A stretch of DNA of 5,798 nt from Balneolales bacterium (lineage in GTDB: Bacteria > Bacteroidota > Rhodothermia > Balneolales > Natronogracilivirgulaceae). The position numbers and the translations under genes were made by a program. Of the stretch, positions 1-5,798 are shown piece by piece (position 1 is the first letter of the stretch; each line of letters opens with the position of its first letter). The notes under the pieces were generated by a model. That model made no database searches. It had not been told where the DNA came from and saw nothing but the letters and a program-made list of their open reading frames with translations. Location of the stretch: positions 1-5,798 of the forward strand of contig SLLW01000341.1 of NCBI GenBank assembly GCA_007133875.1. Reading direction: 5' to 3'.

Positions 1-126
1 ATCCAAAATGTTGACTTCATGATTGGCAAGCACTTCGGTCAGGGGGGCCGTTACACCGGGTTTGTCATCCCCGGATATTTTCAGGAGTATGATGGTGCCG
101 GGTCGAAGATCAGATTTTTGATTCAT
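1..126 (-). CDS. serB: Phosphoserine phosphatase, N-terminal ACT domain (partial, 3' end outside window)
   Basis: Forty-two codons are visible, reading from an ATG at 126-124 to the window edge. After a short lead-in (MNQKSDLRPG) comes IILLKISGDDKPGV, then an amphipathic helix (TAPLTEVLANHEV) and NILD. This beta-alpha-beta start with DKPG before the helix is typical of ACT domains. The version ending in NILD matches the ACT domain at the N terminus of SerB-type phosphoserine phosphatases, which hydrolyse O-phosphoserine in the last step of serine biosynthesis in the cytoplasm. The start is well constrained, because an in-frame stop lies at 141-139 and no other ATG falls between. No clear Shine-Dalgarno sequence precedes it. 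The HAD phosphatase domain lies outside the window, so another ACT-containing enzyme or regulator cannot be excluded. The gene lies 106 bases downstream of the Aer-like sensor on the same strand, so cotranscription is possible but unproven. Confidence 0.65.
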   Translation of the reverse strand, partial: MNQKSDLRPGTIILLKISGDDKPGVTAPLTEVLANHEVNILD

Positions 127-225
127 TGGATACGCAGTTCATCAGTAGTGCAAAAGGTCCTGTGATTATTGAGGTAGCTCAAAATAGGGAATATTCACAT
201 GCTGATGAAAAATGTGCTTCAACAA

Positions 226-240
226 CCGGCATTTAGCCGG
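226..240 (-). terminator. Small GC hairpin over the stop codon of the Aer-like gene (weak terminator candidate)
   Basis: The arms CCGGC (226-230) and GCCGG (236-240) are perfectly complementary around the 5-base loop ATTTA, which holds the TAA stop of the minus-strand gene. On the minus strand the hairpin is followed by GTTGTTGAAGCAC and then a short T run. The stem is only five base pairs and the T run is about a dozen bases away, so this is at best a weak or partial terminator. The rest of the 127-232 gap shows no convincing promoter or RNA structure. Confidence 0.2.
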
Positions 241-1615
241 CTTGCGCTGCAGGCACCCCGGTGGCATATCCATTGGCCGACACTCTTTTTGCGGATGCAA
301 ATACCCGTTCGCTCTCTATGAAAACCGGATTCATTTTCTGATTTTCTTCTATATGTCCGGACAGTTCCTTGAGTTTCGAATCCGCATCATTCACCTCGCG
401 GATCAGTTGATCAAACGTATTGGCAAATGCCCCGGCATTGCTCAGCCGTGCGATTTCAATTTTTCCGGTGCTGTGGATAAAACGGAGCACATAAAGGAAC
501 CGTTCGATCTCACCAACTCTCACTTTCAGATCTCCCAATGAGGAGGGGATGCGGCCAACTTCCTCCGCGATCTTCAGGAGGCGGGGGGTGTAGGAATCAT
601 GAAGATTGCGGATGATCTGAGGTACCGGTATGTCCGACAGGTACCTGTTTTCCCCGTTCACATGCACTTCATTAAGAAAGATGGTGGTCATCTCAACCTG
701 AAGTTTCGCAAAAATGATATCAAAATTAGCCTTATTCAATAGTTTACTGAGTGTTGTCACATGCTGCTGCATATCAGCCAGCATGATTGTGCCGCCATGG
801 GATTGATCCCCCATTTGTCCGGCCACCGCCGACAACGACTCGCCCTCTCCATCCAGCCGCGCCGTGCTTACCTGCGCGTTCAGTGAAAGCAGCCGGATGG
901 TATTCGATAGATTTAAAATATACCTGGAGTGTTCCAGAAGTTTGTCATGCAGTTCCTCAAGTGTTTTCAAGTGGTCGAACAACCGGATCAGATGCGACTC
1001 GTATTTCAAGATATGCCCCGGTATCGCATCGGTATGGTTCTTCCGCTTAAACCCTTTCCGCTGTAAAAGTTCATCACGATTCCGCATCTCTTGCTCGAGT
1101 GCTTCCCACATGAATTCGTCGTAGGAATCATACCCGTTCTCGCGGAGCTTCTGTTGCAAATACGAAACAGCCGCTATCATACCCTCCTTATCGCCCCGTT
1201 CCTCCGACTGCTGCCGCTCATACGACAGGGTATCTTTGTAAATGGACTGAATTTTACCAAATACGGGACTGTCCGGCTTCAGCCGGATGGAAATAAATCC
1301 CTGATCATACGAAAATACAAGCGCGATCACCCAGTAATACGCCCCGTCTTTCGCCAGATTTTTAACATAGGCCGCCACCGGTTTGCCGCTGTTGAGATAC
1401 TCCCACATCACATGAAAAAGGGCCCTCGGCATGTCGGGGTGACGAATGATGTTGTGCGGTCTCCCGATCAGCTCTTTCTCTTCATACGCACTGATGCGCG
1501 TAAAAACTTCATTGGCGAATGTGATCTTTCCACTCGGATCCGTCACGGAGAAAAACAGCTCCTCCATGTGGAAATCCCGTTCATAATCCGTCGGTTGAAC
1601 AACCGTTTTTGTCAT
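233..1615 (-). CDS. Soluble Aer-like PAS sensor with degenerate chemoreceptor signalling region
   Basis: This 460-residue protein has no signal peptide or membrane segment. Residues about 18-115 form a PAS domain of the E. coli Aer type. It shares TFAN (N35 matching Aer N34), GRPHNIIRHPDMP (R58, H59, D61 matching Aer R57, H58, D60), F67, W71 and VKN..KDG.YYWV, which points to redox or oxygen sensing, possibly through FAD. The position of Aer W79 is valine (V80), so cofactor binding is uncertain. Residues 120-230 are mostly helical. Residues 236-272 resemble the tip of a methyl-accepting chemotaxis protein (LLSLNAQVSTARL against LLALNAAIEAARA), but the glutamate matching Tsr E385 is S250 and the following glycine-rich turn is altered. 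A second, fainter copy appears at 377-391. No HAMP domain is seen. The ATG at 1615-1613 leaves a lead-in like that of Aer; M17 is a less likely start, and no Shine-Dalgarno is visible. The protein may bind a chemotaxis complex in a modified way or act through another partner; its role is not known. Confidence 0.8.
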   Translation of the reverse strand: MTKTVVQPTDYERDFHMEELFFSVTDPSGKITFANEVFTRISAYEEKELIGRPHNIIRHPDMPRALFHVMWEYLNSGKPVAAYVKNLAKDGAYYWVIALVFSYDQGFISIRLKPDSPVFGKIQSIYKDTLSYERQQSEERGDKEGMIAAVSYLQQKLRENGYDSYDEFMWEALEQEMRNRDELLQRKGFKRKNHTDAIPGHILKYESHLIRLFDHLKTLEELHDKLLEHSRYILNLSNTIRLLSLNAQVSTARLDGEGESLSAVAGQMGDQSHGGTIMLADMQQHVTTLSKLLNKANFDIIFAKLQVEMTTIFLNEVHVNGENRYLSDIPVPQIIRNLHDSYTPRLLKIAEEVGRIPSSLGDLKVRVGEIERFLYVLRFIHSTGKIEIARLSNAGAFANTFDQLIREVNDADSKLKELSGHIEENQKMNPVFIESERVFASAKRVSANGYATGVPAAQAG

Positions 1616-1902
1616 AGTGATGTACGTAAAAAATTCACCCCGCTACCGGAATAATCCGGCACCAAAATATTATAAACAAAGGCACAAGCTGCACCGGGAC
1701 CGGCGCAAATAATCTTACTTTGAAAACAGTGAGGTATAGTTATCGAGCACGTTGCTAAAAAATTAACACTCTGCGTCAGTTATTTGCAGTTCTTTTTTAT
1801 TTTTTGGATCTGCCCCCAGCGTGTGAAAGCATTTGCATGACATCACGCTTTCCCCGAGTTTTAAATAAATATGTTCACCAAAAACACCAGTCAGATTCGG
1901 TC
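1616..1902. other. Divergent intergenic region between the Aer-like sensor and the hydrolase
   Basis: These 287 bases must hold the promoters of both flanking genes. On the minus strand a perfect TATAAT lies at 1674-1669, about 55 bases before the sensor start, but no matching -35 box sits 16-18 bases upstream of it (the sequence there is CCGGTG). A small inverted repeat, CCGGA-ATAA-TCCGG (1646-1659), would lie in the sensor's 5' leader. On the plus strand the stretch before the hydrolase is T-rich (around 1791-1805) without a clear promoter or Shine-Dalgarno sequence. The hydrolase reading frame stays open leftwards to a TTG at 1804, but that extension (33 residues) does not look like the family and is treated as non-coding. 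Confidence 0.5.
1691..1706. repeat. 16-base near-palindrome in the divergent region
   Basis: GCACCGG (1691-1697) and CCGGCGC (1700-1706) are inverted copies of each other with one mismatch, separated by GA. On the minus strand the mismatch becomes a G-T wobble. It lies about 76 bases before the sensor start and about 197 bases before the hydrolase start, so it could be an operator or a leader hairpin. CCGG is very common throughout this window, which raises the odds of a chance symmetry. Confidence 0.25.
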
Positions 1903-2844
1903 ATGACAAACAGGATGCTTGCCGCCGCTTTGCAGATGAACAGCCAACCCGACCTTGATCACAACATGGATCACTGCTACCGGTTGGTTAAAGAGGCCAC
2001 CAGCCGGGGCGCACAATTGGTCGGGCTTCCGGAAAACTTTGCTTTCCTGGGGGATGAGCGGGAGAAGCACCGATTGGCCGGGCCTATATCCCGTGCCGTC
2101 TACGAATCGCTGCCGGATTGGTCGCGGGCATTCGGAATCTATCTGATGGCCGGGGGATTCCCGGTCAGGGCAGAGTCCGGTAAAGTGTATAACACTGCCA
2201 TGATGCTTGATCCGGACGGGCAAACCATTGCGCTCTACAACAAAATTCATCTCTTTGATGTCGCGATTTCCGAAGACGAGAGCTACCGGGAGTCGGAACT
2301 GGTTGAAGCCGGCAAGCCGGAGGTGACTATTTGTGATATCAGGCAGGACAGGCCGCAAACCGGTGACCGGCCTCAAACTGGTGCCGGGTCGCATACCAAT
2401 CCGGCTACTGATGATCCTCCCTGGCAGATCAAAGCGACGCATGGCAATCAACCGGTCACTGGTCACGGCAAAGAGGGCTTTCGTGTCGGACTTTCCATTT
2501 GCTACGACATCCGGTTTCCCGAATTGTATCGCGCGCTGGCTGCTGAAGGATGTGACATCATCTGCGTTCCGGCGGCGTTTACACGTCCGACCGGTGAAGC
2601 CCACTGGGAGACGTTGTTACGAGCGCGCGCGATCGAAAACAGCGCCTATGTATTAGCACCGGCTCAAACCGGAACACATGGGGAGAAACGCAAAACCTAC
2701 GGACACTCCATGATCATCGATCCCTGGGGACGGGTTTTGGCAGATGCGGGCACAGATCCGGGTGTCATAACCGCTGAAATCGACACCGCCAAACTGGATG
2801 ATATTCGTAAAAAGCTCCCCTCACTCACACACCGGGTCATGTAA
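1903..2844 (+). CDS. Carbon-nitrogen hydrolase, Nit1-like (probable deaminated glutathione amidase)
   Basis: This 313-residue cytosolic enzyme belongs to the nitrilase superfamily. The catalytic triad is visible: E44 (LPENF), K114 (YNKIHLFD) and C200 (SICYDIRFPELYR). E130 in YRES is the likely second conserved glutamate. The C-terminal half (GEAHWETLLRARAIEN, then AYVLAPAQTGTHGEKR and TYGHSMIIDPWGRV) closely follows Nit1/YbeM proteins. These hydrolyse deaminated glutathione, a side product of transaminases, to 2-oxoglutarate and Cys-Gly. The substrate is inferred from family resemblance. Residues about 147-190 are an insertion in front of the catalytic-cysteine strand, where relatives have only a short turn; it is rich in Gly, Pro, Thr and Gln and carries a tandem DRPQTG repeat. 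The start is the ATG at 1903, giving MTNRMLAAALQM; the ATG at 1915 (M5) is equally acceptable, and neither has a clear Shine-Dalgarno. The gene converges on the histidine kinase, 25 bases from its end, with no obvious terminator between. Confidence 0.88.
   Translation: MTNRMLAAALQMNSQPDLDHNMDHCYRLVKEATSRGAQLVGLPENFAFLGDEREKHRLAGPISRAVYESLPDWSRAFGIYLMAGGFPVRAESGKVYNTAMMLDPDGQTIALYNKIHLFDVAISEDESYRESELVEAGKPEVTICDIRQDRPQTGDRPQTGAGSHTNPATDDPPWQIKATHGNQPVTGHGKEGFRVGLSICYDIRFPELYRALAAEGCDIICVPAAFTRPTGEAHWETLLRARAIENSAYVLAPAQTGTHGEKRKTYGHSMIIDPWGRVLADAGTDPGVITAEIDTAKLDDIRKKLPSLTHRVM
2347..2382 (+). repeat. Two tandem 18-base repeats encoding DRPQTG-DRPQTG
   Basis: Bases 2347-2364 and 2365-2382 encode residues 149-154 and 155-160 of the hydrolase, identical hexapeptides DRPQTG. 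The two copies differ at three positions, all synonymous (AGG/CGG for Arg, CCG/CCT for Pro, ACC/ACT for Thr). The repeat sits inside the insertion that precedes the catalytic cysteine. It probably arose by an in-frame duplication that has since drifted. Confidence 0.8.
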
Positions 2845-2869
2845 ATACAATGTAGAACGACGTCCCTCA

Positions 2870-5491
2870 TCAATTGTCGGATGATGATCCGGTGTCGAAC
2901 GGCTTATGCGGTTCAAAAACGACTGCAACAGCCAGACCCGGATATTGCGGATGGACCTCGATGGATCCTCTCATCTGATTAACCAATCCATGAATGATGG
3001 TATAACCAAACGAATCCGGTTTTTCCAGTTTTCCGGGATCATCGACCCCTTTGCCGTCATCCCGTACAATGAGGTGATAGTGTCCATCCTCTTTGAAAAA
3101 CGACACTTCAATCGTTCCTTCTTTTTTCTCTTTAAACGCATGCAAATAAGCATTGGAGATCAGCTCGTTGGCAAGCAGGGTACAGGGTAACGACTGGTTC
3201 AGCTCCAGCATCAGCTCCTCAGCCGAAATCGTAACCGAAATGTCCTTATCATCAGAACCGTATGCCTGATCGATATTTGTTGCAAGACGCTGCAGCAGCC
3301 GGTTGAAACTGATTTCCGCAAAGTTGTTTGTTTCATACACCAGCTCATGGACCAGCGACATGGAGTGCACCCGGTTGCGGGTATCCTGGAGGATTTCCTT
3401 TGGGCTCTTAATGTTATGCTCCTCGAATTCACTCTGCAATGTCAAAAGACTGGATATGACTGCCATATTATTTTTCACCCGGTGATGAATTTCAGACAAC
3501 AGCACATTCTTTTCCTGCAGATTTTTTTGGATGATCTCCTCGGTACGTTTCCGGTCGGTAAGATCAAACACACTTGTAATTACACGGGAGTAGGTGGATT
3601 CGTATCCGGAGATAACCGCCCAGTGCAGCTCCACATCCAGCTCTTTCCCATCCAGCGTCTTGTGTTTTTTAACCAGTGAAAACTCTCTGCCACCCTGAGC
3701 GATCAAAACGAGTGCCTCCATAAAGGCTGGGTAGGATTCATCAACAAAGACCTGATGGATACCGGCTTTTAACTCTTCTTTGGAGCGCGCATGATACTGT
3801 CTGACGGTCGCTTTATTCACATCCAGCACTTTGACCTTGGCAGCCAGTTCGCGAACCAGTCCGGGTCGGTCCATAAACCATGCCCGCAGATCATCAATCG
3901 GCTCCCTGCAGATCTCATCCAACTGTTTCTTCACATCAGAAAAATCCTGCTCCCACAATGAGATAGGGGAGTCATCAAACAGTTGCCGGTATTTCGTTTC
4001 GCTTTCCCGTAACGCCTGCTCTGCTTCTTTTCTCCGGGTAGCATCACGGATCACACCGATTAAAATGCGATGGCCATCAAAATCTTTGGCTGAAGTGATA
4101 TTCATATCGTACCAAAATCGTCCGTCCGGCATATCCAGATAATACTCAAGATTGGTAAACTCACCGGTATCACGGGTTTCCATTAATGCTGTCAATATCC
4201 TGCTTTTAGCGGGCTCCGGAAATTCAATTTCATCCAGAGACTTGCCCAGGAATTCCTCTTTGGCCCGCAAAAGCTTGCGGCTTATGGGCTGACTAAATTC
4301 GGTGATCACCAGATCATTATTGAGCACAAAAATAACCTCGTCGATGCCTTCGATCAGTGAGCGCAGTTTTTGTTCGCTGATCCGGAGTTCCATTTCGGCT
4401 TTTTTCCGCTCGGTAATGTCTTCAACGATACCGATTGCTCCGTTTACTTTTTCCGAGTCGTCGGTAATTGGTGCAAAAAATGCCCGGAGTGGTGTTATTT
4501 TGTCGGCGGTTGTGGACGCGTACTCTCCCTCGAATGTCATCTTTCGGCCTTCTAAAGCCCCTATCATAGCATTCCTGACTCTTATATCGGGCAGATCAAG
4601 AATGTTCAAACCAACAATAGCCTCTTGCGACGAGCCTATGATGGTGACAAAACTGTCATTGCAATCGGTTATCACGCCATTGATATCGCTATGAAAAATA
4701 CCCAGCGGTGAATTGTGGAAAATGTGCCGGAATTTCTCCTCACTCAATCGCAAGGCCTGTTTTGCATTGCGTCTTGCGGTAATATCATCGGCCGAGCAGA
4801 CCACATACTCCACATTTCCGCGATCATCCAGCTTTGGATTCTTGTTGACCCTAAGCAGGCGCCGTTCTCCCTTGCCGTTCACCACCCACTCCTCGGTCGT
4901 TACCGGTTTCTTCCCTTCAAAAACCTGTTTGTTGGCTATAACGCATTGGTCCGCTTCGTGCTTTTTGAGAAAATCGTACAGGCTTTTGTGCTGAAGCTTC
5001 TCCTTTGGGATTCCCAGGAAGTCGGCATGAGCCTGGTTAACCCTGCCATAATGTTCAAGATCCGAAAGATACCAGATTTGAGTCCGGATATTATCGAGCA
5101 GCAGGTTTTGCACTTCCTCTTCCTGTTTTGTGGCGGTAATATCCACAAAAACGGTTGAAAAGTGCAGTTTTTCCGATGAGTGCACCTGTACACGGAACCA
5201 TTTTTTCAGAGGTTTCGAATATTGCTCAAACATCAGATTCCCCCGGTTCAAGGCAATTTCGCCAAATTTCCCAATCCAGTCGAACCCATCATCGGTGATA
5301 CCCGGCAGGATCTCCGTCACACGTTTGTTTAAAATCCGGGAAGTTTCCAGGCCGGTAAGCTGCTCAAAAGCGGGATTCGCATCCAGGAAAACATAATCGC
5401 AGGGGTGATTCTTTTCATCCAGAATAATTCTGTGATAGGCGTATCCAACAGGAGCCGACATGAGCAGATTTTTGTAATGGTCCTGTTCCAT
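2870..5491 (-). CDS. Cytosolic sensor histidine kinase with five PAS-like domains and HisKA_2/HATPase core
   Basis: This 873-residue protein has no membrane segment. Five PAS-type sensor modules follow in order at about 4-122, 127-243, 250-365, 372-488 and 498-648, several ending in the usual linker (DITARRNA, DITERKKAE, DATRRKEAE, DLTDRKRTEE). The fifth has an extra helical segment after PISLWEQDFSDVKKQL, a variant I recognise from other PAS proteins. The kinase core begins with a HisKA_2 H-box, LLSEIHHRVKNN, with H670 the likely phosphorylated residue. The ATP-binding domain follows, with an N-box (LANELISNAYLHAF, N780), G1 (VRDDGKGV, D811) and a G2-like SFGYTIIHGL, so it looks catalytically complete. 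The ligands of the PAS domains are unknown; no LOV cysteine motif is seen. The start is placed at the ATG at 5491 because the longer frame from a TTG at 5557 overlaps a consensus promoter and adds residues unlike a PAS N terminus. No Shine-Dalgarno is visible, and no response regulator is adjacent in the window. Confidence 0.9.
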   Translation of the reverse strand: MEQDHYKNLLMSAPVGYAYHRIILDEKNHPCDYVFLDANPAFEQLTGLETSRILNKRVTEILPGITDDGFDWIGKFGEIALNRGNLMFEQYSKPLKKWFRVQVHSSEKLHFSTVFVDITATKQEEEVQNLLLDNIRTQIWYLSDLEHYGRVNQAHADFLGIPKEKLQHKSLYDFLKKHEADQCVIANKQVFEGKKPVTTEEWVVNGKGERRLLRVNKNPKLDDRGNVEYVVCSADDITARRNAKQALRLSEEKFRHIFHNSPLGIFHSDINGVITDCNDSFVTIIGSSQEAIVGLNILDLPDIRVRNAMIGALEGRKMTFEGEYASTTADKITPLRAFFAPITDDSEKVNGAIGIVEDITERKKAEMELRISEQKLRSLIEGIDEVIFVLNNDLVITEFSQPISRKLLRAKEEFLGKSLDEIEFPEPAKSRILTALMETRDTGEFTNLEYYLDMPDGRFWYDMNITSAKDFDGHRILIGVIRDATRRKEAEQALRESETKYRQLFDDSPISLWEQDFSDVKKQLDEICREPIDDLRAWFMDRPGLVRELAAKVKVLDVNKATVRQYHARSKEELKAGIHQVFVDESYPAFMEALVLIAQGGREFSLVKKHKTLDGKELDVELHWAVISGYESTYSRVITSVFDLTDRKRTEEIIQKNLQEKNVLLSEIHHRVKNNMAVISSLLTLQSEFEEHNIKSPKEILQDTRNRVHSMSLVHELVYETNNFAEISFNRLLQRLATNIDQAYGSDDKDISVTISAEELMLELNQSLPCTLLANELISNAYLHAFKEKKEGTIEVSFFKEDGHYHLIVRDDGKGVDDPGKLEKPDSFGYTIIHGLVNQMRGSIEVHPQYPGLAVAVVFEPHKPFDTGSSSDN

Positions 5492-5528
5492 CCCGAAGCG
5501 ATTGTTAAGAAATAAATTATATAACTGA

Positions 5529-5557
5529 TATATAGCAGATGCGCCATGCAAAGTCAA
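5529..5557 (-). promoter_or_regulatory. Sigma-70-like promoter of the histidine kinase gene
   Basis: On the minus strand TTGACT (5557-5552) is followed by a 17-base spacer and TATATA (5534-5529). This is a near-consensus -35/-10 pair with ideal spacing. Transcription would start near 5522, leaving a leader of about 30 AT-rich bases before the ATG at 5491. The Bacteroidetes-specific -7 box TAnnTTTG is not seen here. The sequence match is direct; activity is inferred. Confidence 0.55.
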
Positions 5558-5798
5558 TGAAATAAAACACGTTAAGCGGCCTTCCCCGACAAAGACAATG
5601 CGGGCGTAACGAATTATTCATGCTAAAAATAGCAGACACAAACCCCCATGGGTGCCTGAATAAGAAGTAATAAATATCTGATGAGTTTATCGGCTTTCCT
5701 GATAAAAACTGAAACCCTATTTTTTGAACCACCGGGAATTGGAGCTAGGAGACATACACAACTAGTAACAATCAGTTAGTAGTGCCAAGCACTAGAAA
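5558..5798. other. Non-coding region upstream of the histidine kinase
   Basis: No credible gene was found in these 241 bases. A 71-codon minus-strand frame (5732-5517) overlaps the kinase promoter and has no recognisable features. Small symmetries are present: TGCTA-AAAA-TAGCA (5621-5634) and TTTATC/GATAAA near 5690-5710, the latter followed by a run of six T on the plus strand (about 5710-5715). That could be a weak plus-strand terminator, but no plus-strand gene is visible before it. An AGGAG at about 5746-5750 has no start codon at a suitable distance. Confidence 0.45.
5761..5794. repeat. Two overlapping inverted repeats at the window end
   Basis: ACTAGTAAC (5761-5769) and GTTAGTAGT (5775-5783) are inverted copies with one mismatch around AATCA. 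Overlapping the second arm, TAGTGC (5780-5785) and GCACTA (5789-5794) are a perfect inverted pair around CAA. The two structures share bases and would be mutually exclusive as RNA hairpins. They could be an operator, a terminator of a gene beyond the edge, or the end of a mobile element; the window stops too soon to decide. Confidence 0.4.

Noticed and set aside
1091..1654. 187-codon plus-strand frame opposite the Aer-like sensor
   Set aside because: It is antisense to the recognised PAS domain, and its translation shows no domain.
1720..1740. Plus-strand promoter TTGAAA ... TATAGT before the hydrolase
   Set aside because: The two boxes are only nine bases apart, far less than the 16-18 expected.
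1804..1902. N-terminal extension of the hydrolase from a TTG start
   Set aside because: The 33 extra residues do not resemble the nitrilase family, whose N terminus begins directly with the first strand (MLAAALQM); no ribosome binding site supports the TTG.
1891..2604. Long minus-strand open frame opposite the hydrolase
   Set aside because: It lies fully antisense to a gene with clear family motifs and has no recognisable domain; it is a by-product of codon use on the other strand.
2870..5491. LOV-type (flavin-cysteine) photosensor among the PAS domains
   Set aside because: None of the five PAS modules contains the GxNCRFLQ motif needed for the photoadduct.
5690..5716. Plus-strand terminator (TTTATC/GATAAA followed by six T)
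   Set aside because: The stem is AT-rich and short, about ten bases separate it from the T run, and no plus-strand gene ends before it.
5517..5732. 71-codon minus-strand frame upstream of the kinase
   Set aside because: It overlaps the proposed kinase promoter, has no ribosome binding site and no family resemblance.

Overview
The window looks like a piece of a free-living bacterial chromosome with balanced base composition. The protein style, the lack of clear Shine-Dalgarno sequences and the AT-rich leader before a start codon suggest the Bacteroidota/Balneolota (FCB) side of the tree. This placement is an inference from general resemblance, not from a marker gene. No RNA gene, CRISPR array, transposase or phage gene was seen.

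Layout, left to right. (1) At 1-126, minus strand, is the N-terminal ACT domain of a gene cut by the window edge, most likely phosphoserine phosphatase. (2) After a 106-base gap, also on the minus strand, lies a 460-residue soluble sensor with an Aer-type PAS domain and a long helical part that looks like a degenerate chemoreceptor signalling hairpin (233-1615). (3) A 287-base divergent intergenic region follows, with a near-palindrome. (4) On the plus strand is a Nit1-type carbon-nitrogen hydrolase (1903-2844). It has an intact Glu-Lys-Cys triad and an unusual insertion of about 44 residues that contains a tandem repeat. (5) Convergent to it, only 25 bases away, is a large cytosolic histidine kinase with five PAS-like domains and a HisKA_2/HATPase core (2870-5491, minus). 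Its longest possible reading frame starts inside what looks like its own promoter, so the start is placed at an internal ATG. (6) The last 241 bases are non-coding as far as can be seen and end in overlapping inverted repeats.

The genes do not form an obvious single pathway. The window pairs two soluble PAS sensors with two metabolic housekeeping functions (serine biosynthesis, and repair or clearance of deaminated glutathione). The kinase has no response regulator and the chemoreceptor-like protein has no CheA/CheW gene in view, so both are orphans here. The most interesting points are the apparent duplication of the degenerate signalling hairpin in the Aer-like protein and the insertion in the hydrolase. 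Neither amounts to a demonstrated new system.
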